Below are positions 15,882 to 23,491 of a DNA stretch of 64,000 nt, piece after piece. This DNA comes from JACOMY01 sp046233115 (GTDB taxonomy: Bacteria > Pseudomonadota > Alphaproteobacteria > Kiloniellales > JACOMY01). A model generated the notes under the pieces. It was not told the DNA's origin. It searched no databases and worked only from the letters and a program-made list of their open reading frames with translations. The translations under genes and the position numbers were made by a program. The stretch is from NCBI GenBank assembly GCA_046233115.1, contig JBJXHM010000013.1, forward strand, positions 124,001 through 188,000, given 5' to 3'. Within the stretch, counting starts at the first letter, position 1. The number at the start of each line of letters is the position of its first letter.

Positions 15882-17612
15882 GTGTCTCGCTACGACCGCG
15901 TCATCAAGAACGGGATGATCATCGACGGCACCCGCGCTCCGCGCTATCGCGGTGATATCGGAGTCAAGAACGGACGCATCGCCGAGATCGGCCAGATCGA
16001 CCCGGCCGATGCGGACGAGGTGATCGGCGCCGAAGGCCTGATCGTGGCGCCCGGTTTCATCGATCTCCACACCCACTATGACGCCCAGGTCTTCTGGGAC
16101 CCCTACTGCACCCTGTCGAGCTGGCACGGCATCACCTCGGTGGTGATCGGCAACTGCGGCTTCGGCTTCGCGCCGGTGAAGCCCGAGATGCGCGAGCGCT
16201 CCATGCTGTCGATGGTCAGGGTCGAGGCGATCCCCTTGGACTCGATGAAGGCCGGCATGCCCTGGGACTGGGTTACCTTCCCCGAATTCCTCGACAGCGT
16301 CGAACGCACCCCCAAGGCGGTGAACATCCTGCCCTATGTCCCGGTCGGCCCGCTGCTGATCTGGGTGCTGGGCTTCGAGGACGCCAAGGCCGGGCGCAAG
16401 CCGACCGACGCGGAGCACCAGGAGATCTGCCGCCTCTTCAACGAGGCGCTGGACGCCGGCGGCTGCGGCTGGTCGGCCCAGCGCATGCTGCCCGAAGGAC
16501 CGGCGGCGGTGCAGCGCGACTTTGACGGCACGCCGATGCCGACCGACGTGATGCACGACGACACCTGCCGGGAACTGGCCAAGGTGCTGCGCCGGCGCAA
16601 CGAGGGCTTCATGCAGATGCTCATGGTCTCAGGCGACAACAACCGCGACCAGCGCTTCTACGAGGAGATGGCGGAGATAGCCGGCCGGCCGATGATCATG
16701 AACGTGGTGCAGGCCTTCGACCATCGCCCGGAGATCCACCGCCGTACGCTCGCCTGGCTGAAGAGCTGCCGCGAGCGCGGCATCCGCGTGGTCGGCCAGG
16801 GCCTCACCACCGACGCCGGCTTCGCCTTCTCCTTCGAGGACTGGAACCTCTTCGACGACTCCGAGCCCTGGCGCGAGGCCACCACCGGCACCTTCGAGGA
16901 GCGCCTGCAGAAGCTGGGCGACCCGGCCCGCCGTCCGGCCCTGCGCGAGAAGCTGCCGATCACCGCCACCGGCCCGCTGCCGGACATCGTCATCGTCGGC
17001 CCGAAGACGGAGAAGAACAAGCAGTGGCTGGATCACAGCCTGAAACTGGCCGGCGAGAAGATGGGGAAGCACCCGGTCGACGTGATGCTGGACATGGCGG
17101 TCGAGGAAAACCTGGAAACGGAGTTCTTCGCGGCACCGCCAAACGGCAAGATCGAGTACCTGAAGGAGATCGTCGACGACCCCTACGTCCTCTTCGGCGT
17201 CTCCGACGGCGGTGCACACACCAAGTTCCTCACCGCCGGGCGCTACCCGACCGAGACGATCTGCAAGGTGGTGCGCCAGCACGCCATGATCACCTTGGAG
17301 GAGGCGCACTGGCGCCTCTCGGCACTGCCGGCCCAGTTCGCCGGCTTCCAGGGCCGTGGCGTCCTGGTAAAGGGCGCGCCTGCCGACATCATCTGCTACG
17401 ACTACGAGAACCTCGAGGTCTGCACGGAGGAGATCGTGCACGACTTGCCGGCGGGCGAGTGGCGGCGCATCCAACGCGCCAAGGGCTACCGCTACATCCT
17501 GGTGAACGGCGAGGTGACCATCGAGGACGACAAGGAAACCAACCGCTTCTCCGGACGGCTGCTGCGGCACGGCACCGGGGAAACACTCCCGCAGTCGGTG
17601 GCGGCCGAGTAG
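15882..17612 (+). CDS. Amidohydrolase family protein (D-aminoacylase-like)
   Basis: Metal-dependent hydrolase of 576 residues of the N-acyl-D-amino-acid deacylase type (COG3653 group). The first metal motif is FIDLHTHYD with His63 and His65. A Cys in VIGNCGFGFAP and a late Asp in GVSDGGAHTKF fit the family. It starts with GTG at 15882 behind AGGAGGG. It would hydrolyse an amide or cyclic amide in the cytoplasm; the substrate is not identifiable. It is divergent from the SDR and followed by an acyl-CoA synthetase and a TetR gene, a context suggesting breakdown of an acylated or aromatic compound. A hairpin terminator follows the stop. Confidence 0.85.
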   Translation: MSRYDRVIKNGMIIDGTRAPRYRGDIGVKNGRIAEIGQIDPADADEVIGAEGLIVAPGFIDLHTHYDAQVFWDPYCTLSSWHGITSVVIGNCGFGFAPVKPEMRERSMLSMVRVEAIPLDSMKAGMPWDWVTFPEFLDSVERTPKAVNILPYVPVGPLLIWVLGFEDAKAGRKPTDAEHQEICRLFNEALDAGGCGWSAQRMLPEGPAAVQRDFDGTPMPTDVMHDDTCRELAKVLRRRNEGFMQMLMVSGDNNRDQRFYEEMAEIAGRPMIMNVVQAFDHRPEIHRRTLAWLKSCRERGIRVVGQGLTTDAGFAFSFEDWNLFDDSEPWREATTGTFEERLQKLGDPARRPALREKLPITATGPLPDIVIVGPKTEKNKQWLDHSLKLAGEKMGKHPVDVMLDMAVEENLETEFFAAPPNGKIEYLKEIVDDPYVLFGVSDGGAHTKFLTAGRYPTETICKVVRQHAMITLEEAHWRLSALPAQFAGFQGRGVLVKGAPADIICYDYENLEVCTEEIVHDLPAGEWRRIQRAKGYRYILVNGEVTIEDDKETNRFSGRLLRHGTGETLPQSVAAE

Positions 17613-17661
17613 CGGCGGCATAGCCCGGCGGCGGGTCCGAAAACAGTGGGCCGGTGCCCGT

Positions 17662-17693
17662 AGAGAGTCGTACGGCAACGTGCGACTCTCTTT
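17662..17693 (+). terminator. Rho-independent terminator after amidohydrolase gene
   Basis: A 12-bp stem (AGAGAGTCGTAC with GTGCGACTCTCT, one G-T wobble) with a six-base loop, ending in a short T run. It lies 50 bp after the amidohydrolase stop and before the acyl-CoA synthetase start, so the latter may have its own promoter or depend on read-through. Confidence 0.6.
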
Positions 17694-17762
17694 GCGTGCC
17701 AGGCTGCCGGAAGAAGCGGCCTTGGAACAAAAGATGCCTATGGCATACCCTTGGGAGGTACC

Positions 17763-19649
17763 ATGTCCACGGTCGCTGACAGCCCGTACCCGGAAGCGGC
17801 AGCAGACTTCCGGCCGCTCGCACTGGCGCCACGCGCCGTCGCCCTGCAGCGACGCACGGACGGCACCCTTCTCCTGCAGTCGACCCAGCCCCTGGGCCCG
17901 CGCCCGACCAACATCTGCAGCTATCTCCGGCACTGGGCCGAGAGCGATCCGCAGCGCCCCTTCCTGTGGCAGCGGGTGGGGCCCTGGCGCCCCGGCGTGG
18001 AGCGGCCCTGGCGCAGCGAGACCTACGGTGCCTTCTACCTGAAGGCTCGGGCGATCGCGCAGGCTCTGCTCGATCGTGGCCTCGCCCCGGAGCGGCCGGT
18101 CATCATTCTCTCCGCCAACTCCATCGAGCACGCCCTACTGAGCGTCGCCGGCATGATGGTCGGGGTACCGACGGCTGCCGTTTCGCCGGCCTACTCGCTG
18201 CTCAGCGCCGATCTCGGCAAGATCCGCTATCTGGCGGATCTGCTCACCCCCGGCCTGGTCTTCGCCCAGGACGCCCCCGCGTTCGGTCGGGCCTTGTCGC
18301 TGCTATCCAGCCTCGACAGCGCCCCGGAACTGGTGGTGCAGACCCCCACTGCCGGAATCACGGCCACACCTTTCGAGAGCCTGCTGGACAGCGAAGCCGG
18401 TCCTGCCGTCGAGGCCGCCTGGGACGCGGTCAGGCCAGAAACCTTCGCCAAGATCCTGCTGACCTCCGGCTCCACCGGCACGCCCAAGGCGGTGCCGAAC
18501 ACGCACGGCATGCTGACCGCCAACCAGGCAATGCTGGCGTGGGCCATGCCGCCGGACCCGGCGCGGCCGCCCAGGGTCTTGGATTGGCTACCCTGGAACC
18601 ACACCTTCGGCGCCAACCTGGTGCTGCTGACTGTCATGCGCGAGGGCGGCGAACTCTGGATCGACGAGGGGCGGCCGCTACCGGGGCGCATCGAGGAGAG
18701 CCTGGAGAACCTGCGCTGCCTCTCGCCGACCCAGCTCTACAATGTGCCCACGGGCTTTGTCCTGCTGGCCGCCGAGCTGGAGCGGAACCCTGCCTTCCGA
18801 GAGGTCTTCTTCCGAGACCTGCGCTTCCTCTTCTACGGCGGGTCGGGCCTGCCCAAGTCGGTCTGGGACACTATCCAGTCCCTGGCCCAGCGCACCATCG
18901 GCAAGAAGATCGTCTTCATGAACGGCTTCGGGGCGACCGAGACCGGGCCGATGGCGGCACTCCAGCACTGGCCGGTCGAGGGGCCCGGTTGCGTCGGCCT
19001 GCCGCTACCCGGCGTCACCGCCAAGCTGGTACCGCACGGCGAGCGCTACGAGATCCGCTTCAAAGGCCCGATGCTCTTTCCCGGCTATCTGAAACAGCCC
19101 GACAAGACCGCGGCCGCCTTCGACGAGGAGGGCTTTTTCCGGATCGGCGATGCCGGCCGCCTGGCCGACCCGGAGCGTCCCGAGGAGGGCATTCGCCCCG
19201 ATGGTCGCCTGGTCGAGGACTTCAAGCTGATGACCGGCACCTTCGTGTCGGTCGGCCGCACCCGTCTGGCCCTGCTCTCGGCGCTTCCTCTGCTGCAGGA
19301 CGCGGTGATCGCCGGGCCGGACCGGCCCTTCGTCACCGTGCTGGCCTGGCCGAACCTGCCGGCCTGTCGTAAGCTGACCGGCAGGGAGACGGGGACGGCC
19401 GAGGAGCTGCTCGCAGACCCGCAGCTCCGCGCTGAGATCCTGGCCGGCCTGGCGCGCTTCAACGCCGGTCAGACCGGTGTCTCGGGACGGATCGCGCGCC
19501 TGTTGCTGCTCGCGGACCCGCCGGATCCCGATGCCGACGAGATCACCGACAAGGGCTATGTGAACCAGCGCCGGGTCCTGGAACGGCGGCGGAGGGAGGT
19601 GGAGCGGCTCTATGCCGATCCTCCTGGTCCATCCTTGATCTGTCCCTGA
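17763..19649 (+). CDS. AMP-binding acyl-CoA synthetase (feruloyl-CoA synthetase-like)
   Basis: Adenylate-forming enzyme of 628 residues. The ATP loop LTSGSTGTPK is at 233-242, the adenine-binding motif GFGATETGP at 388-396, and GRLVEDFKLMTGTFV in the hinge region. The last pattern and the length resemble feruloyl-CoA synthetases, which activate hydroxycinnamates to CoA thioesters. Other carboxylic acids are possible. ATG 17763 is preferred over the upstream GTG 17751 because GGGAGG is correctly placed before it. It lies between an amidohydrolase and a TetR gene. An activation step after amide hydrolysis is a reasonable inference. Confidence 0.88.
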   Translation: MSTVADSPYPEAAADFRPLALAPRAVALQRRTDGTLLLQSTQPLGPRPTNICSYLRHWAESDPQRPFLWQRVGPWRPGVERPWRSETYGAFYLKARAIAQALLDRGLAPERPVIILSANSIEHALLSVAGMMVGVPTAAVSPAYSLLSADLGKIRYLADLLTPGLVFAQDAPAFGRALSLLSSLDSAPELVVQTPTAGITATPFESLLDSEAGPAVEAAWDAVRPETFAKILLTSGSTGTPKAVPNTHGMLTANQAMLAWAMPPDPARPPRVLDWLPWNHTFGANLVLLTVMREGGELWIDEGRPLPGRIEESLENLRCLSPTQLYNVPTGFVLLAAELERNPAFREVFFRDLRFLFYGGSGLPKSVWDTIQSLAQRTIGKKIVFMNGFGATETGPMAALQHWPVEGPGCVGLPLPGVTAKLVPHGERYEIRFKGPMLFPGYLKQPDKTAAAFDEEGFFRIGDAGRLADPERPEEGIRPDGRLVEDFKLMTGTFVSVGRTRLALLSALPLLQDAVIAGPDRPFVTVLAWPNLPACRKLTGRETGTAEELLADPQLRAEILAGLARFNAGQTGVSGRIARLLLLADPPDPDADEITDKGYVNQRRVLERRRREVERLYADPPGPSLICP

Positions 19650-19740
19650 GCCGGCGGTAGTGCTCGCCCGAGGGCTTCCCGAAGCCAGCGACGCAGGATA
19701 GAAAATCAGCCTAGTCGCCACCCTGCGCCTGGAGGAGCCC

Positions 19741-20382
19741 TTGGCCCCGGAGTCGAAGCCCCGGAAGAAGACGAAGGTCGCCGAGACCGCCGATGCCTCG
19801 CAGGCCAGCGGCGTCAGCGAGCGCCTCCTGCTCAGCGCGGCCCTCGATGCCTTTGTCGAGAAGGGCTTTCACGGCACCTCCATGCGCGAGATCGCGGCCC
19901 GGGCCGAGAGCAGCGTCTCGCACATCTACTATTACTTCCCCTCCAAGCAGCACATCCTTCAGCTCATCATGAGCAACATCACGAAGGAGTTGATCGACCG
20001 GCTGCAGGCGGCAGCGGCAGCGGTGGGCGACGAGGACCCGGCCGGGCAGCTCGCGGCGATCGTACGCACCCACGTGCTGTTGCACACGGAGCGCCAGGCG
20101 GAGAGCTTCATCGGCAACACCGAGCTGCGCAGCCTCAAGCCCAAGGACCGGCAGGAGGTCATTGCGCTGCGCGACCGCGTGCTGGGCATCTTCAAGCAGG
20201 TGATCGGCCGCGGCCTGGCCAAGGGAACCTTCTCTTGCCCCGAGCAGAAGGAGGTCACCCTGGCCATCGTCACCATGTGTACCGGCGTCTCCGGCTGGTA
20301 TCGCGACGACGGACCGGCCGCAGCACCGCTGCTGGCCGATCGCTTCGCCGCCATCGCCCTGCGCATGGTGGGCTGCCGCTGA
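19741..20382 (+). CDS. TetR/AcrR family transcriptional regulator
   Basis: Regulator of 213 residues with a basic N-terminal tail (PESKPRKKTK). The HTH is at about 47-66 (SMREIAARAESSVSHIYYYF), followed by a helical effector domain containing RTHVLLHTERQAESFIGNTELRSL. The start TTG 19741 is preceded by GGAGGAG at good spacing. It follows the acyl-CoA synthetase on the same strand. It is the best local candidate to bind the two operators in the SDR/amidohydrolase intergenic region. An acyl-CoA effector would fit the context but is inference. Confidence 0.87.
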   Translation: MAPESKPRKKTKVAETADASQASGVSERLLLSAALDAFVEKGFHGTSMREIAARAESSVSHIYYYFPSKQHILQLIMSNITKELIDRLQAAAAAVGDEDPAGQLAAIVRTHVLLHTERQAESFIGNTELRSLKPKDRQEVIALRDRVLGIFKQVIGRGLAKGTFSCPEQKEVTLAIVTMCTGVSGWYRDDGPAAAPLLADRFAAIALRMVGCR

Positions 20383-20481
20383 ATTCGGTTTCTGCAGTAC
20401 GGCGTCCAGACGGCACCCCCTTCCGATCCGGCCTCGTCCTGCTCTAGCATCGTCCGGTTCAGTGCCCGAGTGAGGAGAGCG

Positions 20482-22158
20482 ATGGTGCCCTTCCCGTTCC
20501 TGCAGGGACTTCTGCCCCTGGAGCGGTCGCGGATTCCGGCGGAGATCATCGCCGGGCTCACGCTCGCCAGCCTCGCGATCCCGGAGGTCATGGGCTACAC
20601 CAAGATCGCCGGAACGCCGGTGGTGACCGGCCTCTACACCATGCTCGTGCCGATGGCGCTCTTCGCGCTCTTCGGCTCCTCGCGCCACCTGGTGGTCGGG
20701 GCGGATTCCGCCACGGCCGCCATCCTTGCCTCCAGCCTCGCCGGCATGGCGGTCACCGGATCGTCCGACTACGTCGCGCTGACCGGCCTGCTGGCGATCA
20801 TGGCGGCGGTCCTACTGCTGCTGGCGCGCCTGGTCCGCCTGGGCTTCCTCGCCGACTTCCTCTCCCGCACCGTGCTGGTCGGCTTCCTCACCGGGGTCGG
20901 CATCCAGGTTGCCTGCGGTGCGGTTCCGGGCCTTCTGGGCATCGAGAACAGCGGCCACGGCGTGATCGCCAAGCTCAGCCACACCCTCGGCAACCTGGAT
21001 CAGGTGAGCCTGCCCGCTGCCCTGGTCTCGGCCCTGGTGCTGGCCCTGATCCTCCTCTGCGGGCGCCTCTCGCCGCGCATCCCGGGGCCGCTGCTGGCGG
21101 TGCTGGGTGCCATCCTGGTGAGCTGGCTCCTGAATCTCGGCGCGCACGGCGTCGCGCTGCTTGGGCCGGTTCCGGGCGGCCTGCCCAGCCTCTCGTTGCC
21201 TGAGGTCGATCTGAGCTGGCGGCTGATCGCCCAGTTGCTGCCGACGGCCGGCTCGATCTTCGTGGTGATCCTGGCTCAGAGCGCGGCCACGGCACGAGCC
21301 TACGCCAGCCGCTACAACGACCGCTTCGACGAGAACCTCGACCTGGTTGGGCTGGGCCTCGCCAACCTGGGGGCCGGCCTCACCGGCAGCTTCGTGGTCA
21401 ACGGCAGCCCGACCAAGACAGAGATGGTCGACACCGCCGGCGGCCGCAGCCAGCTCGCCCACATCACCACGGTCGTGGTTGTCGTCCTGGTCCTGCTGTT
21501 CCTGACCGGGCCGCTGGCCCACCTGCCCTCCGCGGTACTCTCGGCCGTGGTCTTCATGATCGGCCTGCACCTCGTCGATCTCGCCGGCATGCGGAAGATC
21601 TATACCGAGGCCCGCTCGGAGTTCTGGGTGGCACTGGCGACCGCCGTGGTGGTGGTCGCAGCCGGGGTCGAGACCGGCATCATGCTGGCCATGGTGCTGT
21701 CGCTGATCGACCACACGCGCAAGGGCTACAATCCCAGGAACGCGGTGATCACCAAGGCAAGCCAGGGCGGCTGGCGCCTGCTACCAGTGGATAAGCCGGC
21801 GCAGTTCGAGCCCGGCCTGCTGGTGTACCGCTTCACCCACAGCCTCTACTATGCCAACGCGCAGCGCTTCGCCGACGAGGTCGGCGCCCTGGTGGCGGGT
21901 GCGAAACCGCCGCTGCGCTGGTTCTGCATCGAGGCTGGCGCGATCGACGACGTCGACTTCTCCGGCGGCCAGGTACTGCTGACGGTCTGCAACAGCCTCC
22001 ACGAGGCCAGGATCCGGGTGGTCTTCGTCTCGGTCTCGCCGGAGGTCGAGGCGGAGCTGAGGCGCTACGGGCTGGTCGCGCTCTTGGGCGCGGAGGCCTT
22101 CTACCCCTCCAGCGACGCCCTGGTCGCCGCCTATCGCCAGGATCTCACAAAGGTCTAG
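20482..22158 (+). CDS. SulP family anion transporter with STAS domain
   Basis: Inner-membrane transporter of 558 residues. The first part (about 15-415) holds some 12-14 hydrophobic segments with the SulP start AEIIAGLTLASLAIPEVMGY. The C-terminal 130 residues form a cytoplasmic STAS domain (GLLVYRFTHSLYYANAQRF, IDDVDFSGGQVLLTV). SulP proteins carry sulfate, bicarbonate or dicarboxylates; the substrate is not predictable. ATG 20482 is chosen with GAGGAGAG before it; a GTG at 20470 is less likely. The stop overlaps that of the convergent GST gene in CTAG. Confidence 0.92.
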   Translation: MVPFPFLQGLLPLERSRIPAEIIAGLTLASLAIPEVMGYTKIAGTPVVTGLYTMLVPMALFALFGSSRHLVVGADSATAAILASSLAGMAVTGSSDYVALTGLLAIMAAVLLLLARLVRLGFLADFLSRTVLVGFLTGVGIQVACGAVPGLLGIENSGHGVIAKLSHTLGNLDQVSLPAALVSALVLALILLCGRLSPRIPGPLLAVLGAILVSWLLNLGAHGVALLGPVPGGLPSLSLPEVDLSWRLIAQLLPTAGSIFVVILAQSAATARAYASRYNDRFDENLDLVGLGLANLGAGLTGSFVVNGSPTKTEMVDTAGGRSQLAHITTVVVVVLVLLFLTGPLAHLPSAVLSAVVFMIGLHLVDLAGMRKIYTEARSEFWVALATAVVVVAAGVETGIMLAMVLSLIDHTRKGYNPRNAVITKASQGGWRLLPVDKPAQFEPGLLVYRFTHSLYYANAQRFADEVGALVAGAKPPLRWFCIEAGAIDDVDFSGGQVLLTVCNSLHEARIRVVFVSVSPEVEAELRRYGLVALLGAEAFYPSSDALVAAYRQDLTKV

Positions 22159-22784
22159 GCGGCGTCCCGAAAATCGGCGAGTTGGGCCGCCAGGGCCCGG
22201 CCGAAGGCGGGCCTTGCCTCGCAGCGGGCATGATAGGCGGCCAGCTTGGGATAGCGGCCGAGGAGACCGTCCTCGGTCAGTTCGCGCAGCACCGTGGTCA
22301 TCATCAGGTCACCCGCGGTGAAGCGCCCTTCCAGGTAGTCCTTGTCGCCTAGCCAGGCGGAGAGCGCGGCCAGGCGCCCTTCCAGGCGCTGCAGCACCTG
22401 CCCCCGCCCCTCCTCGGTCAGCACGCGGCCCAGCAGGTTGTAGGCGTCCGCATGGGGCTGCAGACTGGTGGTAGCGGCGAAGACCCAGCTCGCCACCCGG
22501 GCGCGACCGGCGGCATCCTCCGGCGCCAGCGCCGACGAGCGCTCCGCCAGGTAGAGCAGGATCGCCCCCGATTCGAAGAGCACGACCTCGTCGTCACGAT
22601 AGGCCGGCACCTGACCGAAGGGCTGCCAGGCGCGATAGGGGTCGCCGAGCGGTCGATCGAAATCGATCAGTACGGTGCTGTAGGGCAGTCTGGCTTCTTC
22701 CAGAGCCCAGCGCACGCGCAGGTCCTTGACGTAGCCGCGGGCAAACTCGGGCACCCAGCCAAGTGCGGAAATCTCCCTGGTCAT
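22155..22784 (-). CDS. Glutathione S-transferase family protein
   Basis: Protein of 209 residues. The thioredoxin-like N-domain has the glutathione-site strand VPAYRDDEVVLFESGAILLYLAER, with the Glu-Ser typical of GSTs. The C-domain is helical (YLEGRFTAGDLMMTTVLREL). It conjugates glutathione to electrophiles in the cytoplasm; the natural substrate is unknown. ATG 22784 overlaps the stop of the upstream TetR gene by 4 bp, so the two are co-translated. The longer frame upstream of this ATG is a shadow of the TetR gene. Confidence 0.9.
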   Translation of the reverse strand: MTREISALGWVPEFARGYVKDLRVRWALEEARLPYSTVLIDFDRPLGDPYRAWQPFGQVPAYRDDEVVLFESGAILLYLAERSSALAPEDAAGRARVASWVFAATTSLQPHADAYNLLGRVLTEEGRGQVLQRLEGRLAALSAWLGDKDYLEGRFTAGDLMMTTVLRELTEDGLLGRYPKLAAYHARCEARPAFGRALAAQLADFRDAA

Positions 22785-23419
22785 GTGGTTTTTCCTTTCC
22801 CCGGATCGGCAAAGAGAAGCCGGACGTAGCGCTTGAGATGGCGGACGCTCTCGAGCGCCACCTCCCTGTCGCCTGTGGCCTTGGCCAGGATGAAGGCGCC
22901 CTGGAGGACCGCCTGCGTGTGTCGGGCCAGGCTTTCCGCCGTCCAGTCGCCGGCGATGCCGTGCTGCTGCATCGCCGCCTCGATGTCGGGGACCAGGCTG
23001 GCGGCATGGCCGAAGATGCTGGCCGCACAGGCCTGGCGGATCGCCGGATGGGAGGCGTAGACCTCCTGCGCCATGGTGCCGACCAGGCAGGTCCACTCGA
23101 CCAGGTCCCCCTCGATAATCGACCGGCGGAAGTCGATGTAGCCCAGGAAGCGCTCCAGCGGGTCGCTGCTGGCGTGATAGGGCGCCGCCTCGAAGAACCG
23201 GCTGGTGGTCTCGGTCCAGAAATCAGCGGCGGCGACACCCAGCGCCTCCTTCGAGTCGAAGTGGTGGAAGAAGGCGCCCTTGGTCACGCCCGCCGCCTTG
23301 CAGAGCTGGTCCACCGTGGTGGCGGTGAAGCCCTGGGCGCGGATCACGTTGCGGGCGGCCTCCAGCAGCCTGGTCCTGGCTTCTCCACGCTCTGGCTGCT
23401 GTTTCGTCGGTCTCGGCAT
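22781..23419 (-). CDS. TetR family regulator of the GST operon
   Basis: Regulator of 212 residues. The HTH is at about 34-53 (TTVDQLCKAAGVTKGAFFHHF), followed by a helical ligand domain. ATG 23419 (MPRPTKQQ) is the likely start; the TTG at 23434 would lie inside the palindromic operator. The gene is translationally coupled to the GST gene. The operator at 23426-23447 directly precedes its start, so autorepression relieved by an electrophile, as in NemR-like systems, is likely. Confidence 0.88.
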   Translation of the reverse strand: MPRPTKQQPERGEARTRLLEAARNVIRAQGFTATTVDQLCKAAGVTKGAFFHHFDSKEALGVAAADFWTETTSRFFEAAPYHASSDPLERFLGYIDFRRSIIEGDLVEWTCLVGTMAQEVYASHPAIRQACAASIFGHAASLVPDIEAAMQQHGIAGDWTAESLARHTQAVLQGAFILAKATGDREVALESVRHLKRYVRLLFADPGKGKTT

Positions 23420-23425
23420 GAAAAT

Positions 23426-23447
23426 ACATACCAAACAGTTGGTATGT
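23426..23447. promoter_or_regulatory. Autoregulatory TetR operator
   Basis: A 22-bp near-perfect palindrome with arms ACATACCAA and TTGGTATGT around a short centre. It begins 7 bp upstream of the ATG of the TetR-GST operon. The ATACCA...TGGTAT arms are typical of TetR-family sites. Confidence 0.75.
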
Positions 23448-23491
23448 TTATCAAGTGTGGAGGGGATGCCGCCGCGTAGCCCCCCTCCCCA

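Noticed and set aside
16629..18131. Minus-strand frame of 500 codons opposite the amidohydrolase
   Set aside because: No motifs or ribosome site; the amidohydrolase and acyl-CoA synthetase on the plus strand have complete signatures.
20436..20450. Possible repeat remnant (CCTGCTCTA) before the SulP gene
   Set aside because: The match covers only one hairpin arm without its partner, so chance cannot be excluded.
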